Origin: JBBRBB01 sp038206235
GTDB taxonomy: Bacteria; Bacteroidota; Bacteroidia; Chitinophagales; Chitinophagaceae
Direction: 5' to 3'
DNA: 64,000 bases
NCBI GenBank assembly: GCA_038206235.1
Contig: JBBRBB010000003.1
Coordinates: 124,001-188,000 of the forward strand
Made by a program: the position numbers and the translations under genes. The notes beneath the pieces were generated by a model. It saw only the letters and a program-made list of their open reading frames with translations. It ran no database searches and had not been told where the DNA came from. This document shows, one piece after another, positions 36,271-46,092 of this stretch (its first letter is position 1; every line of letters begins with the position of its first letter).

Positions 36271-36780
36271 ATTCAGTACCTGAATTTTGAATTTTTTTTC
36301 TGATGAAGGTAACGGTTGAAATTTATTATCCTCTGCTACAAATCCTTCGCACTGCAGAGTTGTTGGTTCTACTAACCAATATTCTTTTACACCACATTTG
36401 GCATACATTTCTTTCTTCTCTTTTTTATCATACTTATGTGTGCCTTGTGATAATACTTCAATCACTAATTCCGGTGCACCATGTATATAGCCATCATCTC
36501 CCAAAATATGCAATTGATTATTTGTGATAACCATAATATCAGGCCTGTAAACATTTGCTTCGTTTAAATAAATATCTACATCAGATAAAACAATCCCTGC
36601 AGGATTTTTTTTGAGATAATTATCTAAAGCCACAAGAATTTTTTTCACAATATCCTGGTGCTTCCATTTGGCAGAGGGTGACATAATTATTTGATTATTG
36701 ATGAGTTCACATTGTGTTCCTTCGGGCAGTATTTTATACAATTCCAATGCGGTTCTTGGAGGATGCAACATCGTTTCCAT
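36247..36780 (-). CDS. Uma2-family (DUF820) PD-(D/E)XK restriction endonuclease-like protein
   Basis: The 177-residue protein has the Uma2 layout: an N-terminal PRTALELYKILPEGTQCELINNQI, then IVLSDVDIYLNEANVYRPDIMVI, and the nuclease core GAPELVIEVLSQGTHKYDKKEKKEMYAKCGVKEYWLV. Uma2 proteins are predicted nucleases, abundant in Bacteroidota and cyanobacteria, without a firm biological role. The gene overlaps the end of gmk in opposite orientation by 24 bp and is immediately downstream of a dead copy of itself (36798-37327), showing local tandem duplication and decay. Confidence 0.88.
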   Translation of the reverse strand: METMLHPPRTALELYKILPEGTQCELINNQIIMSPSAKWKHQDIVKKILVALDNYLKKNPAGIVLSDVDIYLNEANVYRPDIMVITNNQLHILGDDGYIHGAPELVIEVLSQGTHKYDKKEKKEMYAKCGVKEYWLVEPTTLQCEGFVAEDNKFQPLPSSEKKFKIQVLNLSIRLES

Positions 36781-36797
36781 ACTCTTTATTTTAAGTA

Positions 36798-37327
36798 TTA
36801 AAAGTTTATCACCAATTCGAAAAGCTTACATTTCATCTCAGCATTATATTCACCAATATCTTCAAAAGCCATTCTCACTATTGGCAAAGCCTTTACACCA
36901 TTTGGTTTTATAATCCACAACCCAATATTCTTTTACGCCTTCTTTTTCATATACATCCATCTTATCATACAAGTCATATTTCCTGTTTCCTTTCGACAGA
37001 ATTTCAATAACTAAATCAGGAACTCCCATAATCCCTTTATTCCAGTCAATAATATTTTCTTTTTCACTGCTTACAAAAACAATGTCAGGCTGAAAAGCAT
37101 TCTTTCATTAAAATATACATCAATGGGAGAATAAAAAACTTTCCCGAGATGATGCTCTGTTACAAAAGTTTTTAAAGCAGAAAAAATTGTACTGCTTGTA
37201 TCCTGATAACCGGTGACGTTGCTGGTGACAGAATTAAAACATCTTTTATAAGTTGACATAAAGTTCCTTCCGGCATTAATTCAAATGCTTCATGGCCGGT
37301 TCTTGGTGGTGGTATATACGTATCCAT
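36798..37327 (-). pseudogene. Uma2-family nuclease, frameshifted tandem copy
   Basis: From ATG 37327 the frame reads MDTYIPPPRTGHEAFELMPE then breaks; later frames give SSTIFSALKTFVTEHHLGK and VFYSPIDVYFNE, then QPDIVFVSSEKENIIDWN, GVPDLVIEILSKGNRKYDL and VKEYWVVDYKTKWCKGF, and lastly EDIGEYNAEMKCKLFELVI to TAA at 36798. At least three frame changes are needed. The gene order and the 17-bp distance to the intact copy show a tandem duplication. Confidence 0.85.
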
Positions 37328-37398
37328 ACTGCTAATTTACAAAATGTGATTGTATTGTTGCAGGTTATCTGTTAATTTACAATCTTAAAGATTTTTTT

Positions 37399-38220
37399 AT
37401 GTCTTCATTTAAAAACAAAACCATTTTTATTACAGGTGCAAGCCGCGGCATTGGCAAAGCTATTGCTTTGCGCTTTGCAAAAGAAGAAGCTAACATTGTA
37501 ATTGCAGCGAAAAGCACAGAAGAAAATCCAAAGCTTGGAGGAACAATTTTTTCTGCAGCGCAGGAAATAGAAGCTGCCGGTGGTAAAGCGCTGGCCGTTA
37601 AAACTGATATTAGAAACGAAGATGAAATAAGAAATGCGGTAGAGGAAGCTATAAATAAATTTGGTGGTATTGATGCGGTGATAAATAATGCATCTGCTAT
37701 TCAATTGTCAAACACAGAACAAACAGAATCGAAACGCTTGGACCTGATGCATGATATTAATGTTCGCGGAACTTTTCTTGTAACACGCTACTGCATTCCG
37801 CATTTAAAAAAATCTGGCAATGCACATATTCTTAATTTATCTCCTCCCATCAACATAAATATAAAATGGCTTGCCCCGCATGTGGCTTACACTATGAGTA
37901 AATACAACATGACGATGATGGCTTTAGCCTGGGCAGAAGAATTAAAGAAACACAACATTGCCGCAAATGCTTTATGGCCAAGAACAACCATTGCTACTGC
38001 GGCAGTTAAAAATTTATTGGGCGGAGAAACATTAATGAATATGAGCCGCATTCCAAAAATTATTGCTGATGCTGCTTATTATATTTTAAACAAGCCTGCT
38101 GCAGAGTGTACCGGAAACACTTTTATTGATGAAGATGTTTTAAAAGCTGAAGGCATAACAGATTTTGAAAAGTATGCAGTAAAACCCGGAGCGCAATTAT
38201 ATACCGATTTGTTTTTGTAA
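37399..38220 (+). CDS. Short-chain dehydrogenase/reductase (HSDL2-like)
   Basis: The 273-residue NAD(P)-dependent oxidoreductase has the glycine-rich motif TGASRGIGKAIAL (about 11-23), NNAS (about 95), Ser of LNLSPPI and the catalytic YTMSK (Tyr-x3-Lys, about 165-169). The ending KYAVKPGAQLYTDLFL and the LAPHVAYTMSKYNMTMMALAWAEEL segment are characteristic of the hydroxysteroid-dehydrogenase-like protein 2 subgroup. The substrate is unknown. It starts 71 bp after the divergent Uma2 pseudogene; no partner gene is evident. Confidence 0.9.
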   Translation: MSSFKNKTIFITGASRGIGKAIALRFAKEEANIVIAAKSTEENPKLGGTIFSAAQEIEAAGGKALAVKTDIRNEDEIRNAVEEAINKFGGIDAVINNASAIQLSNTEQTESKRLDLMHDINVRGTFLVTRYCIPHLKKSGNAHILNLSPPININIKWLAPHVAYTMSKYNMTMMALAWAEELKKHNIAANALWPRTTIATAAVKNLLGGETLMNMSRIPKIIADAAYYILNKPAAECTGNTFIDEDVLKAEGITDFEKYAVKPGAQLYTDLFL

Positions 38221-38373
38221 AAAATTTATATAGCAGTATAATCTCTTTCTAACTTTATAGAGCAGCAGCATATTAAATATTTAATTTAGATTTTTTATTA
38301 ACCTGATTGGACGAATAGAAACTTCACTCAATTTTTTTATTATTTTTACTTCTTATCCAATATTCCTCCTATC

Positions 38374-41300
38374 ATGAAAAGCCACTTTTCCCTCAAGACT
38401 TTGCATGTTTGTTTGTGTATCTTATTTACTTCTAACATTCTTTTTGCACAAACCACAAGCTGGAAAGGTATTACCAGTACAAGCTGGGCTACAGCCACTA
38501 ACTGGACAGCAGGTGTACCCAACTCCACAACTGATGCTATTATAGGCGATGCAAACTTTACGGGTGCAAATCAGCCTACAATAAGTGGTACTTCTTCGTG
38601 TAAATCACTTACTGTTGGCAGCAGCAGTTCAGCAACTCTTACTGTTAACAAGGCACTTACTGTATGGGGCGACCTTTCAATCGGAAGCACCAGCACTCTA
38701 ACGCAAAAAGGAATTACAATAACTGTAAAAGGAAATTGGAGCAATGGCGGCACGTATAGCTATACAAGTACAAATTCCAGGATCACCTTTGCGGGCACTG
38801 CTGAAACAATTAGTGGTCCCAATTCTACTGCTTTCAGAAAAATTACTGTGAATACAGGCAGCACAGTAACACTTAATATCAACATTTCTGTTGCAGGCAA
38901 TTTCACTTTAGCCGGAACTTTCATTCCGTCAGAAAACGTCACTCCTTATGTAATGTCTGGCGGCGGCACAACCACATTATCTTACGGCTGCCTGCTGAAA
39001 GTAAATGCATCCACTTATGCAGGCAATTATGGTCTTACAGGCAGTATTACCGTAAACACCGGCACAACAGTAGAATACAGTGCTACTTTAAGTAACCAAA
39101 CCATTAAAGAAAATCTTGCTTATTCAACTCTTAAAATCAGCGGATCGGGTGTAAAAACGCCCGCTGGAAATTTAATCAATTTAAAATCTTCTGCAACCAC
39201 AGAAGGCAATATCTATGTTAATTCCGGCACATTAGACATCTCAACCTTTACTGCAAACAGAGGAACCACAACGGTAGGTGGAACTTTCAGCGTATCCAAC
39301 GAAGCTACTTTAAAAATCAGCGGCACCAACACCTTTCCATCAAACTATAATACAAAAAACTTTGGCTTAACAAGCACAGTAGAATATTCAGGTACTGCTC
39401 AAACTGTCTCTGCCCAAACGTACGGCAATTTAATACTGTCATCTTCTTCAGGGGCTGCAACCAAAACAATGCCTGCAACTGATTTTACAGTCTCTGGAAA
39501 TTTCAGCAGCACAATTGGCTTGGGCACATCGCTTACATTTACGGCTGCTTCCAATATTACGGTCAGCGGAAATGTAAACATTGGCGCATCAACCACCTTT
39601 AATGGCGGAAGCTTTACCCACAATATTACTGGCAACTGGATAAATAACGGCACGTTTACAGGAAGCACCAGCACCATCAATCTAAATGGAGCAGGCAGTT
39701 CTATCAGCGGTACAGGGGTTCATAATTTTAATAATCTTACCATTTCAGCTTCAGGTATTACTGCAGCGGCTGCAAGCAATATTTCTATAGCAGGCAATCT
39801 TTCTGCTGCAGGCTCAGGTTCATTTACACATGCTTCAGGAGGTACGCTTACTATGACAGGCGCCGCAAAAACAATCACCGGCACAGGATTTACTTTTGAT
39901 AATCTTACAATCTCTGGTTCCATTACTGCAGGCATCAATTTTACATTAACCGGTAATTTATCTGTGAGCGGAAGTTTAACAGCCACTGGCGGAACTATTA
40001 TTATGAGCGGCTCTGCGAAAACCATTTCAGGAGCGGGCACTGTTAGCTTTGGTTCAATATCTGTTAGTGGTTCCATTACAACCACTTCGAGTTTTTCTGT
40101 AGCAACTTCGCTTGATGTTAGCGGAAGCCTTACTGCATCAGCAGGCACAGCAACGTTTACAGGCACAAGCACGTTAAATGGTACAGTCAATTTATATAAT
40201 GTTACTTTAAATGGAACAAGTCTTCAATTATCTACCAATGCTGTATTGGGCATTGCAAATACGTACACAATAACAAGCGGTACGCTAAATGTTAGTTCTA
40301 CAACCCCTAACACCGTAAATTATAATGGAACCGGAGCGCAGACGATTACAAGCGGCACGTATCATCATCTTATTTTATCAAATGGAAATACAAAAACTGC
40401 GGGAGGCGCAATTACTGCAAACGGCGATATTACAATTGCAGCCTCTACTACTTTTAGCGCATCTTCGTTTACCCATACAGTTAAGGGAGATTGGACAACA
40501 ACCGGAACCTTCACAGCATCTGCAAGCATCATTTCATTCACTGGTTCTGCTGATGCCAACATTATCGAGGCAACCACTTTTAATACATTAACCATCAATA
40601 AATCTTCTTCATCTAACCAGGTAAATATTTTAAACAATGTTTCGGCAGCAACGGTTAACATGACCACAGGTATATTAAGCACTTCAAGCAATACCCTTAC
40701 CATTACAACTACCCGAACGGGAAACGGAATAATACTCGGCAATATACAACGCACACATACTTTTTCAATTGGCGTTGCTTATGCATTTGAAGGTCCTGAT
40801 AATACAATTACTTTTACCACAGTTTTAGGCGTAAGCTCTGTAACAGTTAATGTAACCAAGGGTGTCATTAGTGATTTTCCCTTTGGTAATTCAATCAACC
40901 GGGTATATAACATCACCATCCCTTCGGGAACTTATATCGCAACCTTACGATTGCATTATGAGGATGCTGAATTAAACGGAAGTAATGAATCAACTATGCA
41001 AACATGGCATTACAGCGGCTCTGCATGGAGCGCCACCGGGAAATCTGCAAATAGCTCTGCAGCGAATTATGTTGAACAAACATTATTAACAAGCATTACA
41101 GGAAGGTGGACATTGAGTGATGTTTCAAATGTTGTGCAATGGAATGGTTCTGTAAGCAACGACTGGTTTAATGCATCAAACTGGACAACCGTGCAGGGCA
41201 ATCCATCAAAACCGCCGGGTATAAATGATATAGTACAAATAGGCACAGCAACGTTTACTAATCAGCCAACCATTAACAGCAGTGCATCTGTAAAGAGTAT

Positions 41301-44300
41301 TCTATTTGGAAGTGCACAGGCTGTTACGCTTTCTGTAACTACAGGCGGCTCATTAACTGCACAGGGTAATATTTCAGGAACATGGAGTGCCAATGCAACG
41401 CACAACATCAATGCAAACAATCAAAACATAACTGTGAATGGCGATTTGATATTGAGTGATGGAACAAGCAATCATGTAATTAATGTAAGTGCAGGAATAG
41501 GAACAATAACTCTTGCAGGTTCATTAACTGAAACAGGCGGGGCGAATGTTACGTTTACGGGAAGCGGCTCGCTTAATATCGGAAACAATTTTAATTACAC
41601 AAGCGGAGCTTTTACTGCATCAACGAGCACGGTAACTTATAATGGAACAGTATCTCAAACAATAGCAGGGTTAACTTATAATAATCTAACCATTAATAAA
41701 ACAGCAGGTATTGCTTCTATAAACAATGCTGCAACCATCAGCGGAAATCTTTCAGTAAGTGCAGGTGAGCTTGATATAAATGCTGCAACAACAATAACCG
41801 GAAATGTAACTATCTCTGCCGGAGCAATTTTAAATGGTGATGGCGTTACTGTATTAGCAGGGGGTAATTGGACTAACAGCGGAACTTTTATTTCTTTAAC
41901 CGGCACTATCAACTTTAATGGAACAGGCACACAAAATATTTCGTCCACTACCTTTAATAATTTAACTATCAATAAAACATCAGGCACTGCTACCCTCACA
42001 GGCAATTTAACTATCAATGGAAATTTATCTGTAAGTGCAGGCACACTCGACCTTTCAACATTCACCGGTAAACGAAGCTCAGCAGGTGGAATTTTATCAG
42101 TATCCGACGGTGCAACACTGCTCGCAGGCGGAGCTAATAACTTTCCCTCAAATTTCAATACCAATTCTTTTGGAAGCAACAGCACTGTAAATTATAATGG
42201 AGCAGCAGCACAATCAATAGCAGGCGTAACTTACGGTAATCTTACTTTAACTAATGGAGGTGCAAATGCTAAAACCCTTGCAGCTTCGGCTACAATCAGT
42301 GGAAATTTTTTAATTAATAGCGGTGCAACTTTCAATGCAGGTGCATTTACTATTAACCTAAGCGGCAATTATACCAACAGCGGAACATTTACCGCTGCAA
42401 CAAGCACAATGATTTTCAACGGCTCTTCCAAAACAATTACAGGCAACACCACTTTCAATAAATTAACTGTGAATGGAAGTTATACAGTAAGCGGAAGCGA
42501 TCTTACTTTTAATGGATTATTATTAATTACATCAGGGGCTTCTTTTGATGCAGGTACGGGCACGGCAACTTTGAATGGAGACCTTACAAACAACGGTTCT
42601 TTAACCAGCAGCGGCACAACAACATTTACCGGTACAAGTCTTCAAACTATTCGTATAACAAATACTGTAACTTCTAATGCAGGCAGCATTCTTAATTTCA
42701 ATGGCAGTGTTGCACCTTCATTGAATTTTTCAAGCGCTCCTGTATTTGCCACATTAAATATTAATAACACTGCTGGCATTACACCAAATACAGACTGGAC
42801 AATTGCTACAGCTTTTAATATAAACAGCGGAGCTTCATTTTTCGCAGGCTCGTACACACATAATATTAATGGAGCATTTACAAATAACGGAACAGTTACC
42901 AGCAGTGGCATACTCAATTTTTCTCCGTCCTCTATAAAAAACTACACACTCGCCGGAACAAATTTCACGAGTACGGGCAGCATTATTTTTGGTGGTTCCG
43001 GTGCAATTACTACGGCTGGAACACCAAACAGTTTAAATGATGTTACCATTTCAAATACCACAGGTGTATCACCAGGTACCGGCTGGAATATAGGTGGAAA
43101 TTTTACTATTAACAATAGTGGAATTTTCAATGCCGGAAGCTATGGTTATACCGTTGCAGGGAATTTACAATCCAGCGGCACTTTAAATGGAAGCACATCC
43201 ACTTTTACTATGAGTTCCGCGGCAGCTCAATTAGCAGGAAACATTACTACAACGTTTTATAATTTAACCGTAACGGGAGCAGTTACTGTAAACGCTGACT
43301 TTAATATCTCTGGAAATTTAACCACAACAGGAACGTTAGATGCATCTGCAGCTACCGTAATATTTACCGGCAGCAGCAATGCAACCATTAGCGGAGCAGC
43401 AACAGACCTTGCCTCATTTAATATTGCAAAAAATTCAGGAGGCATTGTTACGCTTGCACGAAATGTAACACTTGTTACTGATATTGATATTGTAAGCGGC
43501 ACGCTTGATGCTTCTACGTTCAGCATAACACAAGATGGTACGGCAGGATTGACAAACACATTAGCTGTTGGGGCTAATGCTGCTTTTAAAATTGCAGGTA
43601 CTAACAGCTTGCCAACATTTACTGCTTATAATTTTGATAGCTTAAGTACAGTAGAATACTCTGGAACCACTCAAACAATCACATCCATTTCTTCTCTTGC
43701 TGCCAAGTATGGAAATGTTACCATCTCCTCCTCAGGAACAAAAACAGCGAATGGACCTTTGAACATCCGCAATAATTTTGCGCTCACGAATGGAACTTTT
43801 GTTGGCGGAAATAATACTGATACTTTAGGCGGTAACTGGAATATGAGCAGCGGCACATTTACCAATACAGGCACTACAATTCTGCTTAATGGAACAGGCA
43901 CGCAGGATATTTCTTCATCAGGAGCATTTAATAATCTTATCAGCAATAAATCTGCAGGTATCACAACCCTGTCAGCAAATGCTACGGTGAATGGTTCTCT
44001 AACTTTTACTTCCGGTAAAATTCAAACCGGCAGCTTTAGTGTAATTATACCTTCGGGTGCAAGCGTGTCCGGTGCAGGTGCGAGCACAGGATGGGTTAAT
44101 GGTAAATTGCAAAAAAATATTGCAACCGGAACAAATGTTTCAAGAACATTTGAAGTGGGAGATAATTCCAATTACGCTCCCGCTACTGTAAGCTTTGCAA
44201 GTGTAAGTGCAGCAGGTAATTTAACTGCAAATGTTACTAACACTGACCATCCAAATCTGGCTTCTTCTGTAATAAATGCAAACCGAAGTGTGAACAGGTA

Positions 44301-45591
44301 TTGGACATTCACAAACAGTGCTACTATATTTACTTCCTCTTCTATAACCATGAACTGGGTAGCTGCCGATGTAGATGCAGGCTCTGTTACTGCTAATTTT
44401 AAAGTGTCGGAATATGCAGCAAACGTATGGACTTTACCAGCAGTTATTTCACCTTTGTCTACTTCGATACAAACCACAGGTATTACATCTTTTGGAGATT
44501 TCGCTGTGGGTGAAACCGGTTGTGCAGTTATTGCTTCCGCATCAAACAATGGTCCTGTTTGTTCAGGGTCAACTATAAATCTTACAGGCAGTGGTTCTGG
44601 AGGCTCAGGCAATTATAATTATAGCTGGAGCGGTCCTAATTCATTTACATCAACAGCGCAAAACCCTTCTGTTAGCAATGCTACTACAGCAGCATCGGGA
44701 ACTTATGCTCTTATACTAACTGATGCTTCAAATGGCTGCAGCGCAAATACTACTACTGCAGTTACCGTAAATGCAACACCATCAGCCCCAACAATAAGTG
44801 CGGGAAGTGCAACTACTTTTTGCCAGGGCGGAAGTGTAGTATTAACATCAAGCGCTTCATCAAATAATGTATGGAGCACAAGTGCAACCACACAAAGCAT
44901 TACAGTAAGCACATCGGGAAGTTATACCGTTCATTATACTGATGCGAATGGATGCACCTCACTAAACTCTGCTGCAACAGTTGTTACCGTAAATGCAACA
45001 CCTGCTGCACCCACAATAAGTGCGGGAAGTGCAACCACTTTTTGCCAGGGCGGAAGCGTTGTGTTAACCTCAAGCGCATCATCAAATAATTTATGGAGCA
45101 CAAATGCAACCACGCAAAATATTACTGTGAACACATCGGGAAGTTATACCGTTCATTATACTGATGCCAATGGATGCACATCATCAAACTCTGCGGCAAC
45201 AATTGTTACGGTAAATGCAACGCCTGCTGCCCCAACAATAAGTGCGGGCAGTGCAACCACTTTCTGCCAGGGCGGAAGCGTTGTGTTAACCTCAAGCGCA
45301 TCATCAAATAATGTATGGAGCACAAGTGCAACCACACAAAGCATTACAGTAAGCACATCGGGAAGTTATACCGTTCATTATACTGATGCCAATGGATGCA
45401 CATCATCAAACTCTGCTGCAACCGTGGTTACCGTAAATGCAACACCATCAGCGCCTACCATAAGTGCAGGCAGTGCAACTACTTTTTGCCAGGGCGGAAG
45501 TGTAGTATTAACATCAAGCGCATCATCAAATAATTTATGGAGCACAAATGCAATCACGCAAAATATTACTGTGAGCACATCGGGAAGTTAG
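38374..45591 (+). CDS. Giant adhesin-like T9SS protein, N-terminal part, ended by an in-frame TAG
   Basis: This 2405-codon ORF begins with a signal peptide (MKSHFSLKTLHVCLCILFTS ... LFAQ). Residues about 30-2050 are a Ser/Thr/Gly/Asn-rich array of short beta-strand repeats (NGTGTQ, TISGNLSVS, YNNLTINKT type), likely a long beta-helix. From about residue 2130 come six 74-residue Ig-like repeats. In the fourth repeat the Tyr codon TAT of GSYTVHYT is TAG (45589-45591), with a second nearby substitution (ACC to ACA). The frame resumes without shift to 47610, where the T9SS sorting domain lies; a product ending here would lack that domain and should not be secreted by T9SS. Read-through would give 3078 residues. 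The composition suggests surface adhesion. Confidence 0.85.
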   Translation: MKSHFSLKTLHVCLCILFTSNILFAQTTSWKGITSTSWATATNWTAGVPNSTTDAIIGDANFTGANQPTISGTSSCKSLTVGSSSSATLTVNKALTVWGDLSIGSTSTLTQKGITITVKGNWSNGGTYSYTSTNSRITFAGTAETISGPNSTAFRKITVNTGSTVTLNINISVAGNFTLAGTFIPSENVTPYVMSGGGTTTLSYGCLLKVNASTYAGNYGLTGSITVNTGTTVEYSATLSNQTIKENLAYSTLKISGSGVKTPAGNLINLKSSATTEGNIYVNSGTLDISTFTANRGTTTVGGTFSVSNEATLKISGTNTFPSNYNTKNFGLTSTVEYSGTAQTVSAQTYGNLILSSSSGAATKTMPATDFTVSGNFSSTIGLGTSLTFTAASNITVSGNVNIGASTTFNGGSFTHNITGNWINNGTFTGSTSTINLNGAGSSISGTGVHNFNNLTISASGITAAAASNISIAGNLSAAGSGSFTHASGGTLTMTGAAKTITGTGFTFDNLTISGSITAGINFTLTGNLSVSGSLTATGGTIIMSGSAKTISGAGTVSFGSISVSGSITTTSSFSVATSLDVSGSLTASAGTATFTGTSTLNGTVNLYNVTLNGTSLQLSTNAVLGIANTYTITSGTLNVSSTTPNTVNYNGTGAQTITSGTYHHLILSNGNTKTAGGAITANGDITIAASTTFSASSFTHTVKGDWTTTGTFTASASIISFTGSADANIIEATTFNTLTINKSSSSNQVNILNNVSAATVNMTTGILSTSSNTLTITTTRTGNGIILGNIQRTHTFSIGVAYAFEGPDNTITFTTVLGVSSVTVNVTKGVISDFPFGNSINRVYNITIPSGTYIATLRLHYEDAELNGSNESTMQTWHYSGSAWSATGKSANSSAANYVEQTLLTSITGRWTLSDVSNVVQWNGSVSNDWFNASNWTTVQGNPSKPPGINDIVQIGTATFTNQPTINSSASVKSILFGSAQAVTLSVTTGGSLTAQGNISGTWSANATHNINANNQNITVNGDLILSDGTSNHVINVSAGIGTITLAGSLTETGGANVTFTGSGSLNIGNNFNYTSGAFTASTSTVTYNGTVSQTIAGLTYNNLTINKTAGIASINNAATISGNLSVSAGELDINAATTITGNVTISAGAILNGDGVTVLAGGNWTNSGTFISLTGTINFNGTGTQNISSTTFNNLTINKTSGTATLTGNLTINGNLSVSAGTLDLSTFTGKRSSAGGILSVSDGATLLAGGANNFPSNFNTNSFGSNSTVNYNGAAAQSIAGVTYGNLTLTNGGANAKTLAASATISGNFLINSGATFNAGAFTINLSGNYTNSGTFTAATSTMIFNGSSKTITGNTTFNKLTVNGSYTVSGSDLTFNGLLLITSGASFDAGTGTATLNGDLTNNGSLTSSGTTTFTGTSLQTIRITNTVTSNAGSILNFNGSVAPSLNFSSAPVFATLNINNTAGITPNTDWTIATAFNINSGASFFAGSYTHNINGAFTNNGTVTSSGILNFSPSSIKNYTLAGTNFTSTGSIIFGGSGAITTAGTPNSLNDVTISNTTGVSPGTGWNIGGNFTINNSGIFNAGSYGYTVAGNLQSSGTLNGSTSTFTMSSAAAQLAGNITTTFYNLTVTGAVTVNADFNISGNLTTTGTLDASAATVIFTGSSNATISGAATDLASFNIAKNSGGIVTLARNVTLVTDIDIVSGTLDASTFSITQDGTAGLTNTLAVGANAAFKIAGTNSLPTFTAYNFDSLSTVEYSGTTQTITSISSLAAKYGNVTISSSGTKTANGPLNIRNNFALTNGTFVGGNNTDTLGGNWNMSSGTFTNTGTTILLNGTGTQDISSSGAFNNLISNKSAGITTLSANATVNGSLTFTSGKIQTGSFSVIIPSGASVSGAGASTGWVNGKLQKNIATGTNVSRTFEVGDNSNYAPATVSFASVSAAGNLTANVTNTDHPNLASSVINANRSVNRYWTFTNSATIFTSSSITMNWVAADVDAGSVTANFKVSEYAANVWTLPAVISPLSTSIQTTGITSFGDFAVGETGCAVIASASNNGPVCSGSTINLTGSGSGGSGNYNYSWSGPNSFTSTAQNPSVSNATTAASGTYALILTDASNGCSANTTTAVTVNATPSAPTISAGSATTFCQGGSVVLTSSASSNNVWSTSATTQSITVSTSGSYTVHYTDANGCTSLNSAATVVTVNATPAAPTISAGSATTFCQGGSVVLTSSASSNNLWSTNATTQNITVNTSGSYTVHYTDANGCTSSNSAATIVTVNATPAAPTISAGSATTFCQGGSVVLTSSASSNNVWSTSATTQSITVSTSGSYTVHYTDANGCTSSNSAATVVTVNATPSAPTISAGSATTFCQGGSVVLTSSASSNNLWSTNAITQNITVSTSGS

Positions 45592-46092
45592 ACAGTTCAT
45601 TATACTGATGCCAATGGATGCACATCATCAAACTCTGCTGCAACCGTGGTTACCGCAAATGCAACACCATCAGCGCCTACAATAAGTGCAGGCAGTGCAA
45701 CTACTTTTTGCCAGGGCGGAAGTGTAGTATTAACATCAAGCGCATCCTCAAATAATTTATGGAGCACAAATGCAACCACGCAAAATATTACTGTGAGCAC
45801 ATCGGGAAGTTATACCGTTCATTATACTGATGCGAATGGATGCACATCATCAAACTCTGCTGCAACCGTGGTTACCGTAAATGCAACACCATCAGCGCCT
45901 ACAATAAGTGCGAGCAGTGCAACAACTTTCTGCCAGGGCGGTAGCGTGGTATTAACTTCAAGCGCCTCCTCAAATAATTTATGGAGCACAAGTGCAACCA
46001 CACAAAGCATTACAGTAAGCACATTGGGAAATTATACTGTGCAATACACTGATGCCAATGGATGCACCTCGCCAAACTCTGCGGCAACAGTG
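44761..46092 (+). repeat. Six tandem 222-bp repeats encoding 74-residue Ig-like units
   Basis: Units start at 44761, 44983, 45205, 45427, 45649 and 45871, each beginning with GTTACCGTAAATGCAACACC or a close variant. Each encodes a domain with ISAGSATTFCQGGSVVLTSS and YTDANGCTS. Two subtypes alternate: VWSTSATTQSI and LWSTNATTQNI. The fourth unit contains the TAG. Confidence 0.95.

Noticed and set aside
44761..46092. Regularly spaced repeats, considered as a CRISPR array
   Set aside because: The 222-bp units are nearly identical over their full length and coding; there are no short repeats with unique spacers and no cas genes.
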